Source of the DNA: Actinocrinis sp046724665
Lineage (GTDB): Bacteria > Actinomycetota > Actinomycetes > Streptomycetales > Catenulisporaceae
DNA length: 18,531 nucleotides
Assembly: GCA_046724665.1 (NCBI GenBank)
Contig: JBKOWZ010000047.1
Coordinates: 1-18,531, forward strand
Reading direction: 5' to 3'
Of the stretch, positions 1 to 6,083 are shown in pieces. The translations under genes were made by a program, and so were the position numbers. The notes under the pieces are model-generated. The model had not been told where the DNA came from and searched no databases. It saw nothing but the letters and a program-made list of their open reading frames with translations. Position 1 is the first letter of the stretch. Each line of letters begins with the position of its first letter.

Positions 1-1739
1 GGCCCGCCCTGCACCAGCGCCGCGAACTCGTCGCCGCCGAAGCGGGCGACGGTGTCCCCGGCGCGCACCGAGCCGCGCAGCCGGGCGGCGACCTCGGTCA
101 GCAGCGCGTCGCCCGCGGCGTGCCCCCCGACGTCGTTGACCTCCTTGAACCAGTCCAGGTCGAGGAAGAGCACCGCGACCGGGTGCGTGGCGGCGGACCG
201 CTGCGCCAGCGCCTGCTCAAGCCGGGCGGCGAACATCGCCCGGTTCGGCAGGCCGGTCAGCGAGTCGTGGTAGGCGTTATAGGCCAGCTGCTGCTGGAGC
301 GCGACGCGGTCGCTCACGTCCCGACAGGTGAAGACGAGGCCGCCGCGGTGCCGGGTGAGCGTGGACTCGGCGTGCCGCCACAGCGCGGTGTCGCCGTCGG
401 GCGGGAGCGGATGCGCGGCCCTGATCCGGCACTCGACCGCGGCCGAGACCGCGTTGCCGGCGAGGAAGCGCTGGACCGCGCGGGCCACGGCGCGCCGGTC
501 GTCTGGGTGCACCAGCAGGTAAAGCGAGGTGTTGGCCAGGCTCTCCGGCTCGTAGCCGAAGACGTGCAGGACCGCCGGGGAGACGTAGCCGAGCCAGCCG
601 CCCGGATCGACGGTCATGATCACGTCGCTCGAGCCCTGCACCAGCGAGCGGAAGTGGTCTTCGCGCACCGTCAGCTGCCGGGTCAGCCGCTGGTTCTCCA
701 GCAGCGTGACGCCCTGGCGCACGACCAGCGCGGTCAACACCGTGGCGCCGACGGCGAGCAGCGCCGGATGCGCCCGGTTGTTGCCGGTCAGCCCATCGAC
801 CATGATCGCGGCCAGGCAGATCACCCCGGCGGCGTAGGGGAACAGCAGGCCGGCCAGGACCAGCGCGCGGCGCAGCCCCGAGACCAGCCGGGTCTGCACC
901 CAGTGCCGCGCCCGGTGCCGCTGCGCGCCGCGGATCCACCCGCTCATCCACGGCGCCGCCGCGAGCAGCAGGTAGCCGAGGAACCAGCCGGAGTCGAGCA
1001 GCTGGCCGGAGGCGTACCCGGCGCGCACGGACGGCACGGTCCAGACCGCGTCGGAGGCGACGATGACGGAGTACCCGGCGACCAGCGTGGCCATCGAGGC
1101 GCCGTCCCGGCGTCCGCCCTGGAACCGCAGCGCGATCACCAGGCTGACCAGCAGGATGTCGAAGACCGGATACGCCAGGCTCAGCGCGACCCGCACCGGT
1201 GAGCCGCCACCCGATCCGGCGTCCTGCGCGAGGGCGACCGTCCAGCCGCCGGCGAACAGCGCCCCGGCGATCAGCACGCCGTCGAGCGCCAGCTTCAGCC
1301 AGCCGATCGTGGTGCCGGGGCCGCGATGGTGCACGACCGTGCCCGCCATCGCGAACGGCGCGAAGAACAGGAACATCCAGTCGGCGACCGACGGCGAGGG
1401 CGGCGCGTGGTCGAGTACGAGCTCGTACCAGCCCCACACGCCGTTGCCGAGCCCGGCGACCAGCGCGGACGCGGCGAACAGCAGCCAGGACGCCCGCAGT
1501 TGCCCGCGCGCCGCGAACGCCCGGCCGGCGCAGGAGGCCGCGGCGAGCGCGGCGACGGCGGCGAGACCGACGTCGCCCATGATGTCGGCGAGCGTGTAGG
1601 GGCCGCCCTCCCCGGGGTGCGGCGGCGAGCCCCAGTGCAGCACCGAGCCGACCGTGTAGGCGCAGGCCGGTACGGCGACGGCGGCGAGGGCGGCGGCTGC
1701 CCGGGCAGTCCCCGCCCGACGGTTGCGGTTGGCGGCCAT
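1..1739 (-). CDS. Membrane-anchored PAS-GGDEF diguanylate cyclase (C-terminus outside window)
   Basis: Probable c-di-GMP synthase at the cytoplasmic membrane. Translation from ATG 1739-1737 stays open for 579 codons to the window edge. Residues about 12-345 hold eight to ten hydrophobic segments. A short linker follows, then a PAS domain at about 355-475 (VREDHFRSLVQGSSDVIM, later RDVSDR) and a GGDEF domain from about 488 (HDSLTGLPNR, FLDLDWFKEVND, RFGGDEF at 567-572). An RxxD product-inhibition site is intact at R559-D562. The active-site GGDEF is canonical, so synthase activity is likely. The missing part completes the GGDEF domain, and an EAL domain could follow, as in the paralogue at 6084-8129. 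The start was chosen because the N-terminal hydrophobic segment begins soon after this ATG; no clear Shine-Dalgarno precedes it. Long open frames on either strand here lack domain motifs and are shadows. Confidence 0.9.
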   Translation of the reverse strand, partial: MAANRNRRAGTARAAAALAAVAVPACAYTVGSVLHWGSPPHPGEGGPYTLADIMGDVGLAAVAALAAASCAGRAFAARGQLRASWLLFAASALVAGLGNGVWGWYELVLDHAPPSPSVADWMFLFFAPFAMAGTVVHHRGPGTTIGWLKLALDGVLIAGALFAGGWTVALAQDAGSGGGSPVRVALSLAYPVFDILLVSLVIALRFQGGRRDGASMATLVAGYSVIVASDAVWTVPSVRAGYASGQLLDSGWFLGYLLLAAAPWMSGWIRGAQRHRARHWVQTRLVSGLRRALVLAGLLFPYAAGVICLAAIMVDGLTGNNRAHPALLAVGATVLTALVVRQGVTLLENQRLTRQLTVREDHFRSLVQGSSDVIMTVDPGGWLGYVSPAVLHVFGYEPESLANTSLYLLVHPDDRRAVARAVQRFLAGNAVSAAVECRIRAAHPLPPDGDTALWRHAESTLTRHRGGLVFTCRDVSDRVALQQQLAYNAYHDSLTGLPNRAMFAARLEQALAQRSAATHPVAVLFLDLDWFKEVNDVGGHAAGDALLTEVAARLRGSVRAGDTVARFGGDEFAALVQGG

Positions 1740-1871
1740 CGTCCCGGTTCTGATCGTGCGTGCGGAGCGCGTCCTGAATCGTGCGGATCATCGCCGTGCG
1801 CGGGTCCGCCCACGGTACCGACCGCGAAAAGCCCTCCTCACTGTACGACACTCGCCAAGAGCGCTCAGTAG

Positions 1872-1898
1872 TGAAAGCGGGATCGCGCCACGCTTTCA
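1872..1898. promoter_or_regulatory. Perfect 8-bp inverted repeat upstream of the PAS-GGDEF gene
   Basis: TGAAAGCG (1872-1879) and CGCTTTCA (1891-1898) are perfect reverse complements separated by 11 bp. The dyad lies 133-159 bp upstream of the ATG at 1739. The arm centres are 19 bp apart, nearly two helical turns, which fits a dimeric regulator; it could also fold as an RNA hairpin. No promoter hexamers close by were convincing. The role is inferred. Confidence 0.4.
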
Positions 1899-1949
1899 TC
1901 AAATCGGGGGTCTGAGAACAACCAAAAAGGCGCCCCGATCGTCTGTGTT

Positions 1950-2014
1950 CTAAATCAGCTCTCAGGGCGTCAATCCGTGCGCCATCAATCCGCGCGCCCG
2001 CTAAATCAGCTCTC
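1950..2014. repeat. Two families of short direct repeats in the intergenic region
   Basis: CTAAATCAGCTCTC occurs exactly at 1950-1963 and 2001-2014 (51 bp apart). Between them TCAATCCGTGCGC (1970-1982) is repeated with one mismatch at 1985-1997, a 15-bp step. That step equals the period of the longer array starting at 2054, suggesting a shared slippage history. No coding frame is evident. Confidence 0.6.
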
Positions 2015-2023
2015 CATGAGTAA

Positions 2024-2050
2024 GCCCCGCACCATGGATCGGCGCGGGGC
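2024..2050. other. 7-bp stem hairpin next to the tandem array
   Basis: GCCCCGC (2024-2030) pairs with GCGGGGC (2044-2050) around a 13-nt loop. The right arm runs into the first array unit (CGGGGCGTGGAGACTC). It may be a structural element or a weak terminator on either strand. There is no U-tract on either side. Confidence 0.3.
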
Positions 2051-2053
2051 GTG

Positions 2054-2303
2054 GAGACTCGGGGTTTGAGCCTCGGAGTGTTGAGGCTCGGGGCGTAGAG
2101 GCTCGAAGCGTTGAGACCCGATGTGGACCGGCAATCAGGACAGGGACGTTGAACCTCCAGGCTCGGAGACTCGAGGCTAGGAGCCTCGGGGCGTGGAGAC
2201 TCGGAGTGTTGAGCCTCGGGGCTCAGAGACTCGAAGCGTTGAGACCCGGGGCTCGGAGACCCGGGCGTGGAGCCTCGGGGCTTGGAGACTCGGGTTGAGT
2301 CTC
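2054..2303. repeat. 15-bp-period tandem repeat array (minisatellite), about 16 degenerate units
   Basis: Units begin at 2054, 2068, 2083, 2098, 2113, 2151, 2166, 2181, 2196, 2211, 2226, 2241, 2256, 2270, 2285 and 2297. Steps are 15 bp except for two 14-bp steps, one 12-bp step and one 38-bp interruption. The consensus is about GAGMCTCGGGGCGTK, with a near-palindromic GAGNCTC core in each unit. Longer exact duplications exist: 18 bp at 2045-2062 and 2187-2204, and 19 bp at 2102-2120 and 2230-2248. Stop codons interrupt the frames checked, so it is non-coding. It fills the space between the gatB stop and the region upstream of the PAS-GGDEF gene. GAGCCTC and GAGGCTC units are reverse complements, so a transcript could fold into alternative hairpins. 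Confidence 0.85.
2285..2303 (-). terminator. Candidate terminator hairpin just after gatB
   Basis: GAGACTC (2285-2291) and GAGTCTC (2297-2303) form a perfect 7-bp stem with a 5-nt loop, 14 nt beyond the gatB TAA. There is no U-tract, which is common for GC-rich actinobacterial terminators. It consists of the last two units of the tandem array, so the array may have grown from a terminator or may serve as one. Confidence 0.4.
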
Positions 2304-2317
2304 GATGTGACCGGTAC

Positions 2318-3820
2318 TTAGGACAGTCGGGTGATCACCAGCTCGCGCACCCTCGCCGCGTCCGCCTGTCCGCGCGTCGCCTTCATCACCGCGCCGATCA
2401 GCACTCCGGCGGCGGCGTGGTTGCCCGCGCGGATCTTGTCGGCGACGGCGGCGTTCGCCGCGATGGCCTCGTCGATCGCGGCGAGCAGCGCGGAGTCGTC
2501 CGAGACCACCTTCAGGCCGCGGGCCGCGACGACCGCGTCCGGTTCGCCCTCGCCGGCCAGCACGCCCTCGACCACCTGCCGGGCCAGCTTGTCGGTCAGC
2601 TCCCCCGCCTTGACCAGCTCGACGATCCGGGCCACCTGCGCCGGGCTGATCGGCAGCTCGGACACCTCGACGGCGCGCTCGTTCGCGATCCGGGCCAGTT
2701 CGCCGGTCCACCACTTGCGCGCCTGGTCCGCCGGGGCGCCCGCGTCGATGGTCTGCACGATCGGGTCGAGCGCCCCGGCGTTGGCCACCTTCTGCATGTC
2801 GAAGTCTGAGATGCCCCAGTCGGCGGCCAGCCGGCGCCGGCGCACGGCCGGTGACTCGGGCAGCGTGCCGCGCAGCTGCTCGACCCACTCGCGCGCGGGG
2901 GCGATCGGCACCAGGTCCGGCTCGGGGAAGTAGCGGTAGTCCTCCGCCTCCTCCTTCACCCGGCCCGAGGTCGTGGTGCCGTTGTTCTCGTGGAAGTGCC
3001 GGGTCTCCTGCACGATCCGGCCGCCGGAGGAGAGCACCGCGGCGTGCCGCTGGATCTCGAAGCGTGCCGCGCGCTCCACCGAACGCAGCGAGTTGACGTT
3101 CTTCGTCTCCGAGCGGGTGCCGAACTTCGTCTGGCCCTTGGGCCGCAGCGAGAGGTTCACGTCGCAGCGCATCTGGCCGCGCTCCATCCGCGCCTCGGAT
3201 ACTCCCAGGGCCCTGATCAGGTCGCGCAGCTCGGTGACATATGCGCGGGCCACCGCCGGGGCCAGGTGCCCGGGCACCTCGATCGGCTTGGTGACGATCT
3301 CGATCAGCGGGATGCCGGCCCGGTTGTAGTCCACCAGCGAGTACTCCGCGCCGTGAATCCGGCCGGTCGCCCCGCCCACGTGGGTGGACTTGCCGGTGTC
3401 CTCCTCCATGTGCGCCCGCTCGATCCCGATCCGGAAGCTCTGGCCCTCCACCGCGACGTCCAGGTAGCCGTTGAACGAGATCGGCTCGTCGTACTGCGAG
3501 GTCTGGAAGTTCTTCGGCATGTCGGGGTAGAAGTAGTTCTTCCGGGCGAACCGGCACCACGGCGCGATCTCGCAGTTCAGCGCCAGCCCGATCCGGATCG
3601 CCCACTCCACCGCGGTGCCGTTGACCACCGGCAGCGAGCCGGGCAGGCCGAGACAGGTCGGGCAGACCTGGGTGTTCGGCTCGGCCCCGAAGGCGGTCGG
3701 GCAGGAGCAGAACATCTTCGTCTTCGTGCCGAGCTCCACATGGACCTCGAGGCCCATCACCGGCTCGTACCGCTCCAGCGCCTCGTCGAAGCCGAGCAGT
3801 TCCTCAGTCATCACGGTCAT
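2318..3820 (-). CDS. gatB: Asp-tRNA(Asn)/Glu-tRNA(Gln) amidotransferase subunit B
   Basis: GatB binds the misacylated tRNA and contains the kinase site that activates Glu-tRNA(Gln) or Asp-tRNA(Asn) before ammonia from GatA converts it. The 500-residue length is typical. The N-terminal signature VMGLEVHVEL is at 21-30, followed by a CxC...CPTC cluster (C38, C40, C53, C56) that fits the GatB zinc site. FARKNYFYPDMPKNFQ-type cradle sequence and HVGGATGRIHG follow, and the C-terminal helical/YqeY-like tail ends in ELVITRLS. The start is the first of two nearby ATGs (3820 and 3811). An AGAAGGA stretch lies about 13 nt upstream, slightly far for a Shine-Dalgarno. It is the last gene of the gatC-gatA-small ORF-gatB operon, 18 nt after its neighbour. 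Confidence 0.97.
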   Translation of the reverse strand: MTVMTEELLGFDEALERYEPVMGLEVHVELGTKTKMFCSCPTAFGAEPNTQVCPTCLGLPGSLPVVNGTAVEWAIRIGLALNCEIAPWCRFARKNYFYPDMPKNFQTSQYDEPISFNGYLDVAVEGQSFRIGIERAHMEEDTGKSTHVGGATGRIHGAEYSLVDYNRAGIPLIEIVTKPIEVPGHLAPAVARAYVTELRDLIRALGVSEARMERGQMRCDVNLSLRPKGQTKFGTRSETKNVNSLRSVERAARFEIQRHAAVLSSGGRIVQETRHFHENNGTTTSGRVKEEAEDYRYFPEPDLVPIAPAREWVEQLRGTLPESPAVRRRRLAADWGISDFDMQKVANAGALDPIVQTIDAGAPADQARKWWTGELARIANERAVEVSELPISPAQVARIVELVKAGELTDKLARQVVEGVLAGEGEPDAVVAARGLKVVSDDSALLAAIDEAIAANAAVADKIRAGNHAAAGVLIGAVMKATRGQADAARVRELVITRLS

Positions 3821-3838
3821 GTCGTCGTTCGCGTCCTT

Positions 3839-4147
3839 CTACCGGTCGGCGCCGACGAGCAGCGGCTGCTCGACCGGCGCGGCGTCGGTGGTCTTCTCGG
3901 CGTCGGCGGAGCGCACGGTGCGTACGGCGATCAGCACCGTCACCGCGAGGACCGCGGCGTTGAGCGCGCCGAGCAGCAGCCCGAGCTTGTCGCTCTTGGC
4001 GCGGGCGTCCCGGATGGAGCGGAAGGCGGCGAAGGCGCCGGCGGCCTGGGAGCCCGCGAACACCGCGCGGCCGACCTTGCCCTTGGGCACCTTGACCAGC
4101 GGCTTCTCCTGCTTGGCCCGCTTCGCCTTTCTCGACTGTCTGCTCAC
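3839..4147 (-). CDS. Small basic single-pass membrane protein between gatA and gatB
   Basis: A 102-residue protein of unknown function. The GTG start (4147-4145) overlaps the gatA TGA by four bases (GTGA). A strong GGAGGAGG about 10 nt upstream supports translational coupling. The N-terminus is very basic (VSRQSRKAKRAKQEK...KGKVGR). A single hydrophobic helix spans about 56-75 (LGLLLGALNAAVLAVTVLIA), followed by an acidic tail (about 79-102, TVRSADAEKTTDAAPVEQ). The basic side would face the cytoplasm. I recall a hypothetical gene in the same place in Streptomyces gat operons, which would argue for a conserved role, but I cannot verify homology here. In mycobacteria the gatA-gatB gap holds pfkA instead. 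It might tether something to the membrane; no enzymatic motif is visible. Confidence 0.78.
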   Translation of the reverse strand: MSRQSRKAKRAKQEKPLVKVPKGKVGRAVFAGSQAAGAFAAFRSIRDARAKSDKLGLLLGALNAAVLAVTVLIAVRTVRSADAEKTTDAAPVEQPLLVGADR

Positions 4148-5652
4148 AGCGCCGGAACCTCCTCCAGGATGGGGTGCCCCCACCGGTCGTTCAGCGCGGC
4201 CTCGAGCGCGGCGCCGACCCGGTAGAGCCGGTCGTCCTCGAGCGCGGGCGCCAGGATCTGGAAGCCGACCGGCAGGCCGTCCTCCGGCGCCAGGCCGCAG
4301 GGGACCGACATGCCGGCGTTGCCGGCCAGGTTGGTGGGGATGGTGCACAGGTCGGCCAGGTACATCGCCATCGGGTCGTCGGCGCGCTCGCCGATCTTGA
4401 AGGCGGTGGTCGGGGTGGTCGGCGAGACCAGCACGTCGGCCTTGGCGAAGGCGGCCTCGAAGTCGCGGATGATCAGGGTCCGCACCTTCTGCGCCTGGCC
4501 GTAGTAGGCGTCGTAGTAGCCGGAGGAGAGCGCGTAGGTGCCGAGCATGATCCGGCGCTTGACCTCCGCGCCGAACCCGGCCTCGCGGGTGAACGCGGTG
4601 ACCTCCTCGGCGCTGCGGCTGCCGTCGTCGCCGGCCCGCAGGCCGTAGCGCATCGCGTCGAACCTGGCCAGGTTCGAGGAGCACTCGCTCGGCGCGATCA
4701 GGTAGTAGGCGGGCAGCGCGTAGTCGAAGGAGGGGGCGTCGATCTCGACGATCTCGGCGCCGAGTTCGCGCAGCAGCTCCACCGACTCGTGGAAGCGTTG
4801 GCGCACTCCCGGCGCGTAGCCCTCCGCGTCCAGCTGCTTGACCACGCCGACCCGCACGCCCTTGACGCCCTCGCGCGCGCCGCGGCGGGCGGCCTCGACC
4901 ACCGGCGGAACCGGGGCGTCGATCGAGGTCGAGTCGAGCGGGTCGTGCCCGGCGATGACCTCGTGCAGCAGCGCGGCGTCCAGCACGGTGCGCGCGCAGG
5001 GGCCGCCCTGGTCGAGCGAGGAGGAGAAGGCGACCAGGCCGTAGCGCGAGACGGCGCCGTAGGTGGGCTTGACCCCGACGGTGCCGGTCACCGCGCCGGG
5101 CTGGCGGATCGAGCCGCCGGTGTCGGTGCCGATGGCCAGCGGCGCCTGGAAGGAGGCGAGGCTGGCCGCCGAGCCGCCGCCGGAGCCGCCGGGAACGCGC
5201 TCGAGGTCCCAGGGGTTGCGGGTCGGGCCGAAGGCGGAGTTCTCGGTGGAGGAGCCCATCGCGAACTCGTCCATGTTGGTCTTGCCGAGTATCACGATGT
5301 CGGACTCGCGCAGCCGGCGGGTGACCGTGGCGTCGTAGGGCGGGATCCAGCCCTCGAGGATCTTCGAGCCGCAGGTGGTCGGCACGCCGCGGGTGGTGAA
5401 CACGTCCTTCAGCGCGAGCGGCACGCCGGCCAGCGGGCCGAGCGGCTCGCCCTTGGCCCGCTTGGCGTCCACCGCGGCGGCGGCGGCCAGCGCGCCCTCG
5501 GCGTCGATGTGCAGGAAGGCGTGCACCTTCTCGTCCACGCTGGCGATCCGGTCCAGGTGCGCCCGTGCGACCTCGACGGCGGACAGCTCCCCGGAGGCGA
5601 CGGCCGCGGCCAGGTCGGCGGCGGTGCGGCGGGTGATTTCGACGTCGGACAC
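4144..5652 (-). CDS. gatA: Asp-tRNA(Asn)/Glu-tRNA(Gln) amidotransferase subunit A
   Basis: This is the glutaminase subunit of GatCAB: an amidase-signature enzyme that releases ammonia from glutamine for transamidation of tRNA. The protein is 502 residues, a normal length. The Ser-cisSer-Lys triad is visible as K82 (LALKDVF), S157 (GGSGGGSAAS) and S181 (GTDTGGSIRQP). These sit three residues later than the Staphylococcus aureus GatA numbering I recall. The GTG start at 5652 lies two bases after the gatC stop, with GGAGGAG embedded in the gatC 3' end as ribosome binding site. The stop overlaps the next gene by four bases. No disruption is seen. Confidence 0.97.
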   Translation of the reverse strand: MSDVEITRRTAADLAAAVASGELSAVEVARAHLDRIASVDEKVHAFLHIDAEGALAAAAAVDAKRAKGEPLGPLAGVPLALKDVFTTRGVPTTCGSKILEGWIPPYDATVTRRLRESDIVILGKTNMDEFAMGSSTENSAFGPTRNPWDLERVPGGSGGGSAASLASFQAPLAIGTDTGGSIRQPGAVTGTVGVKPTYGAVSRYGLVAFSSSLDQGGPCARTVLDAALLHEVIAGHDPLDSTSIDAPVPPVVEAARRGAREGVKGVRVGVVKQLDAEGYAPGVRQRFHESVELLRELGAEIVEIDAPSFDYALPAYYLIAPSECSSNLARFDAMRYGLRAGDDGSRSAEEVTAFTREAGFGAEVKRRIMLGTYALSSGYYDAYYGQAQKVRTLIIRDFEAAFAKADVLVSPTTPTTAFKIGERADDPMAMYLADLCTIPTNLAGNAGMSVPCGLAPEDGLPVGFQILAPALEDDRLYRVGAALEAALNDRWGHPILEEVPAL

Positions 5653-5654
5653 CT

Positions 5655-5963
5655 CTACTCCTCCCCGAGGATGCGCGGGACACGGAACCGGTCTTCCTCG
5701 GCGGCGGGCGCCTGCGCCAGCACCTCGCCGCGGTCGAGCACCGGCGTGCCGGCCGGGCGCACCACGTCGGCGCGGAAGACGTTGGTCAGCGGCTGCGGGT
5801 GCGAGGTGGGCGGCACGTCCTCGGTCGGCAGCTCGCCGACTCGCGCCACGGCGCCGACGATCGCGTCGAGCTGGCCGGCGAAGTGATCGAGTTCGGCGTC
5901 ACGCAGCTGCATGCGGGAGAGCTTGGCGAGGTGTGCCACCTCCTCGCGGGTGATCGAGGGCAT
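5655..5963 (-). CDS. gatC: Asp-tRNA(Asn)/Glu-tRNA(Gln) amidotransferase subunit C
   Basis: GatC is the small subunit that wraps around and stabilises GatA and GatB. This 102-residue protein starts MPSITREEVAHLAKLSRMQL and carries the family features: LAxLSRM near the N-terminus, FAGQLDAIVGAVARVGELPTEDV, and a C-terminal VLDRGEVLAQAPAAEEDRFRVPRIL segment. The ATG at 5963 is preceded by AGGAAGG with a 6-nt gap. A longer in-frame start at 6044 would add 27 unrelated residues and is disfavoured. It is the first gene of the gat operon, so the promoter should lie in the 120 bp up to 6083. Confidence 0.96.
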   Translation of the reverse strand: MPSITREEVAHLAKLSRMQLRDAELDHFAGQLDAIVGAVARVGELPTEDVPPTSHPQPLTNVFRADVVRPAGTPVLDRGEVLAQAPAAEEDRFRVPRILGEE

Positions 5964-6054
5964 CCGAGGCCTTCCTAACGCTCGACGCTGTCCGTTCGGG
6001 TCTGCGTCAAGCTTATCGGCGGACGCGGCCGCGGCCCGCCGCATTTCGCCGGCC

Positions 6055-6063
6055 TGTGGATAA
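6055..6063 (-). promoter_or_regulatory. Perfect DnaA-box match upstream of gatC
   Basis: The minus strand reads TTATCCACA, a perfect 9-bp DnaA box also accepted in actinobacteria (where TTGTCCACA is preferred). It sits 92-100 bp upstream of the gatC ATG, between gatC and the stop of the GGDEF-EAL gene. It is single and not clustered, so it is not an origin. It could be a chance match or a DnaA-responsive promoter element. Confidence 0.4.
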
Positions 6064-6083
6064 CTCCGGAACCCGCGCGCGTC

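Noticed and set aside
277..1902. A 541-codon minus-strand frame over the left-edge gene
   Set aside because: It is Arg/Ala/Gly-rich with no motifs, while another frame of the same strand gives clear membrane, PAS and GGDEF sequence.
2054..2303. CRISPR array
   Set aside because: Units are 15 bp, degenerate and contiguous with no spacers, and no cas genes are near.
3839..5683. A 614-codon minus-strand frame apparently fusing something to the small membrane protein
   Set aside because: The upstream part is the out-of-frame shadow of gatA; the real gene starts at the coupled GTG at 4147.
4174..5886. Long plus-strand open frames antisense to gatA, ligA, etf and the desulfurase
   Set aside because: They are typical antisense frames of high-GC genes, with no family motifs or ribosome binding sites.
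5982..6010. TTGACG -35-like hexamer upstream of gatC on the minus strand
   Set aside because: No acceptable -10 hexamer at 16-19 bp spacing, so no promoter call was made.
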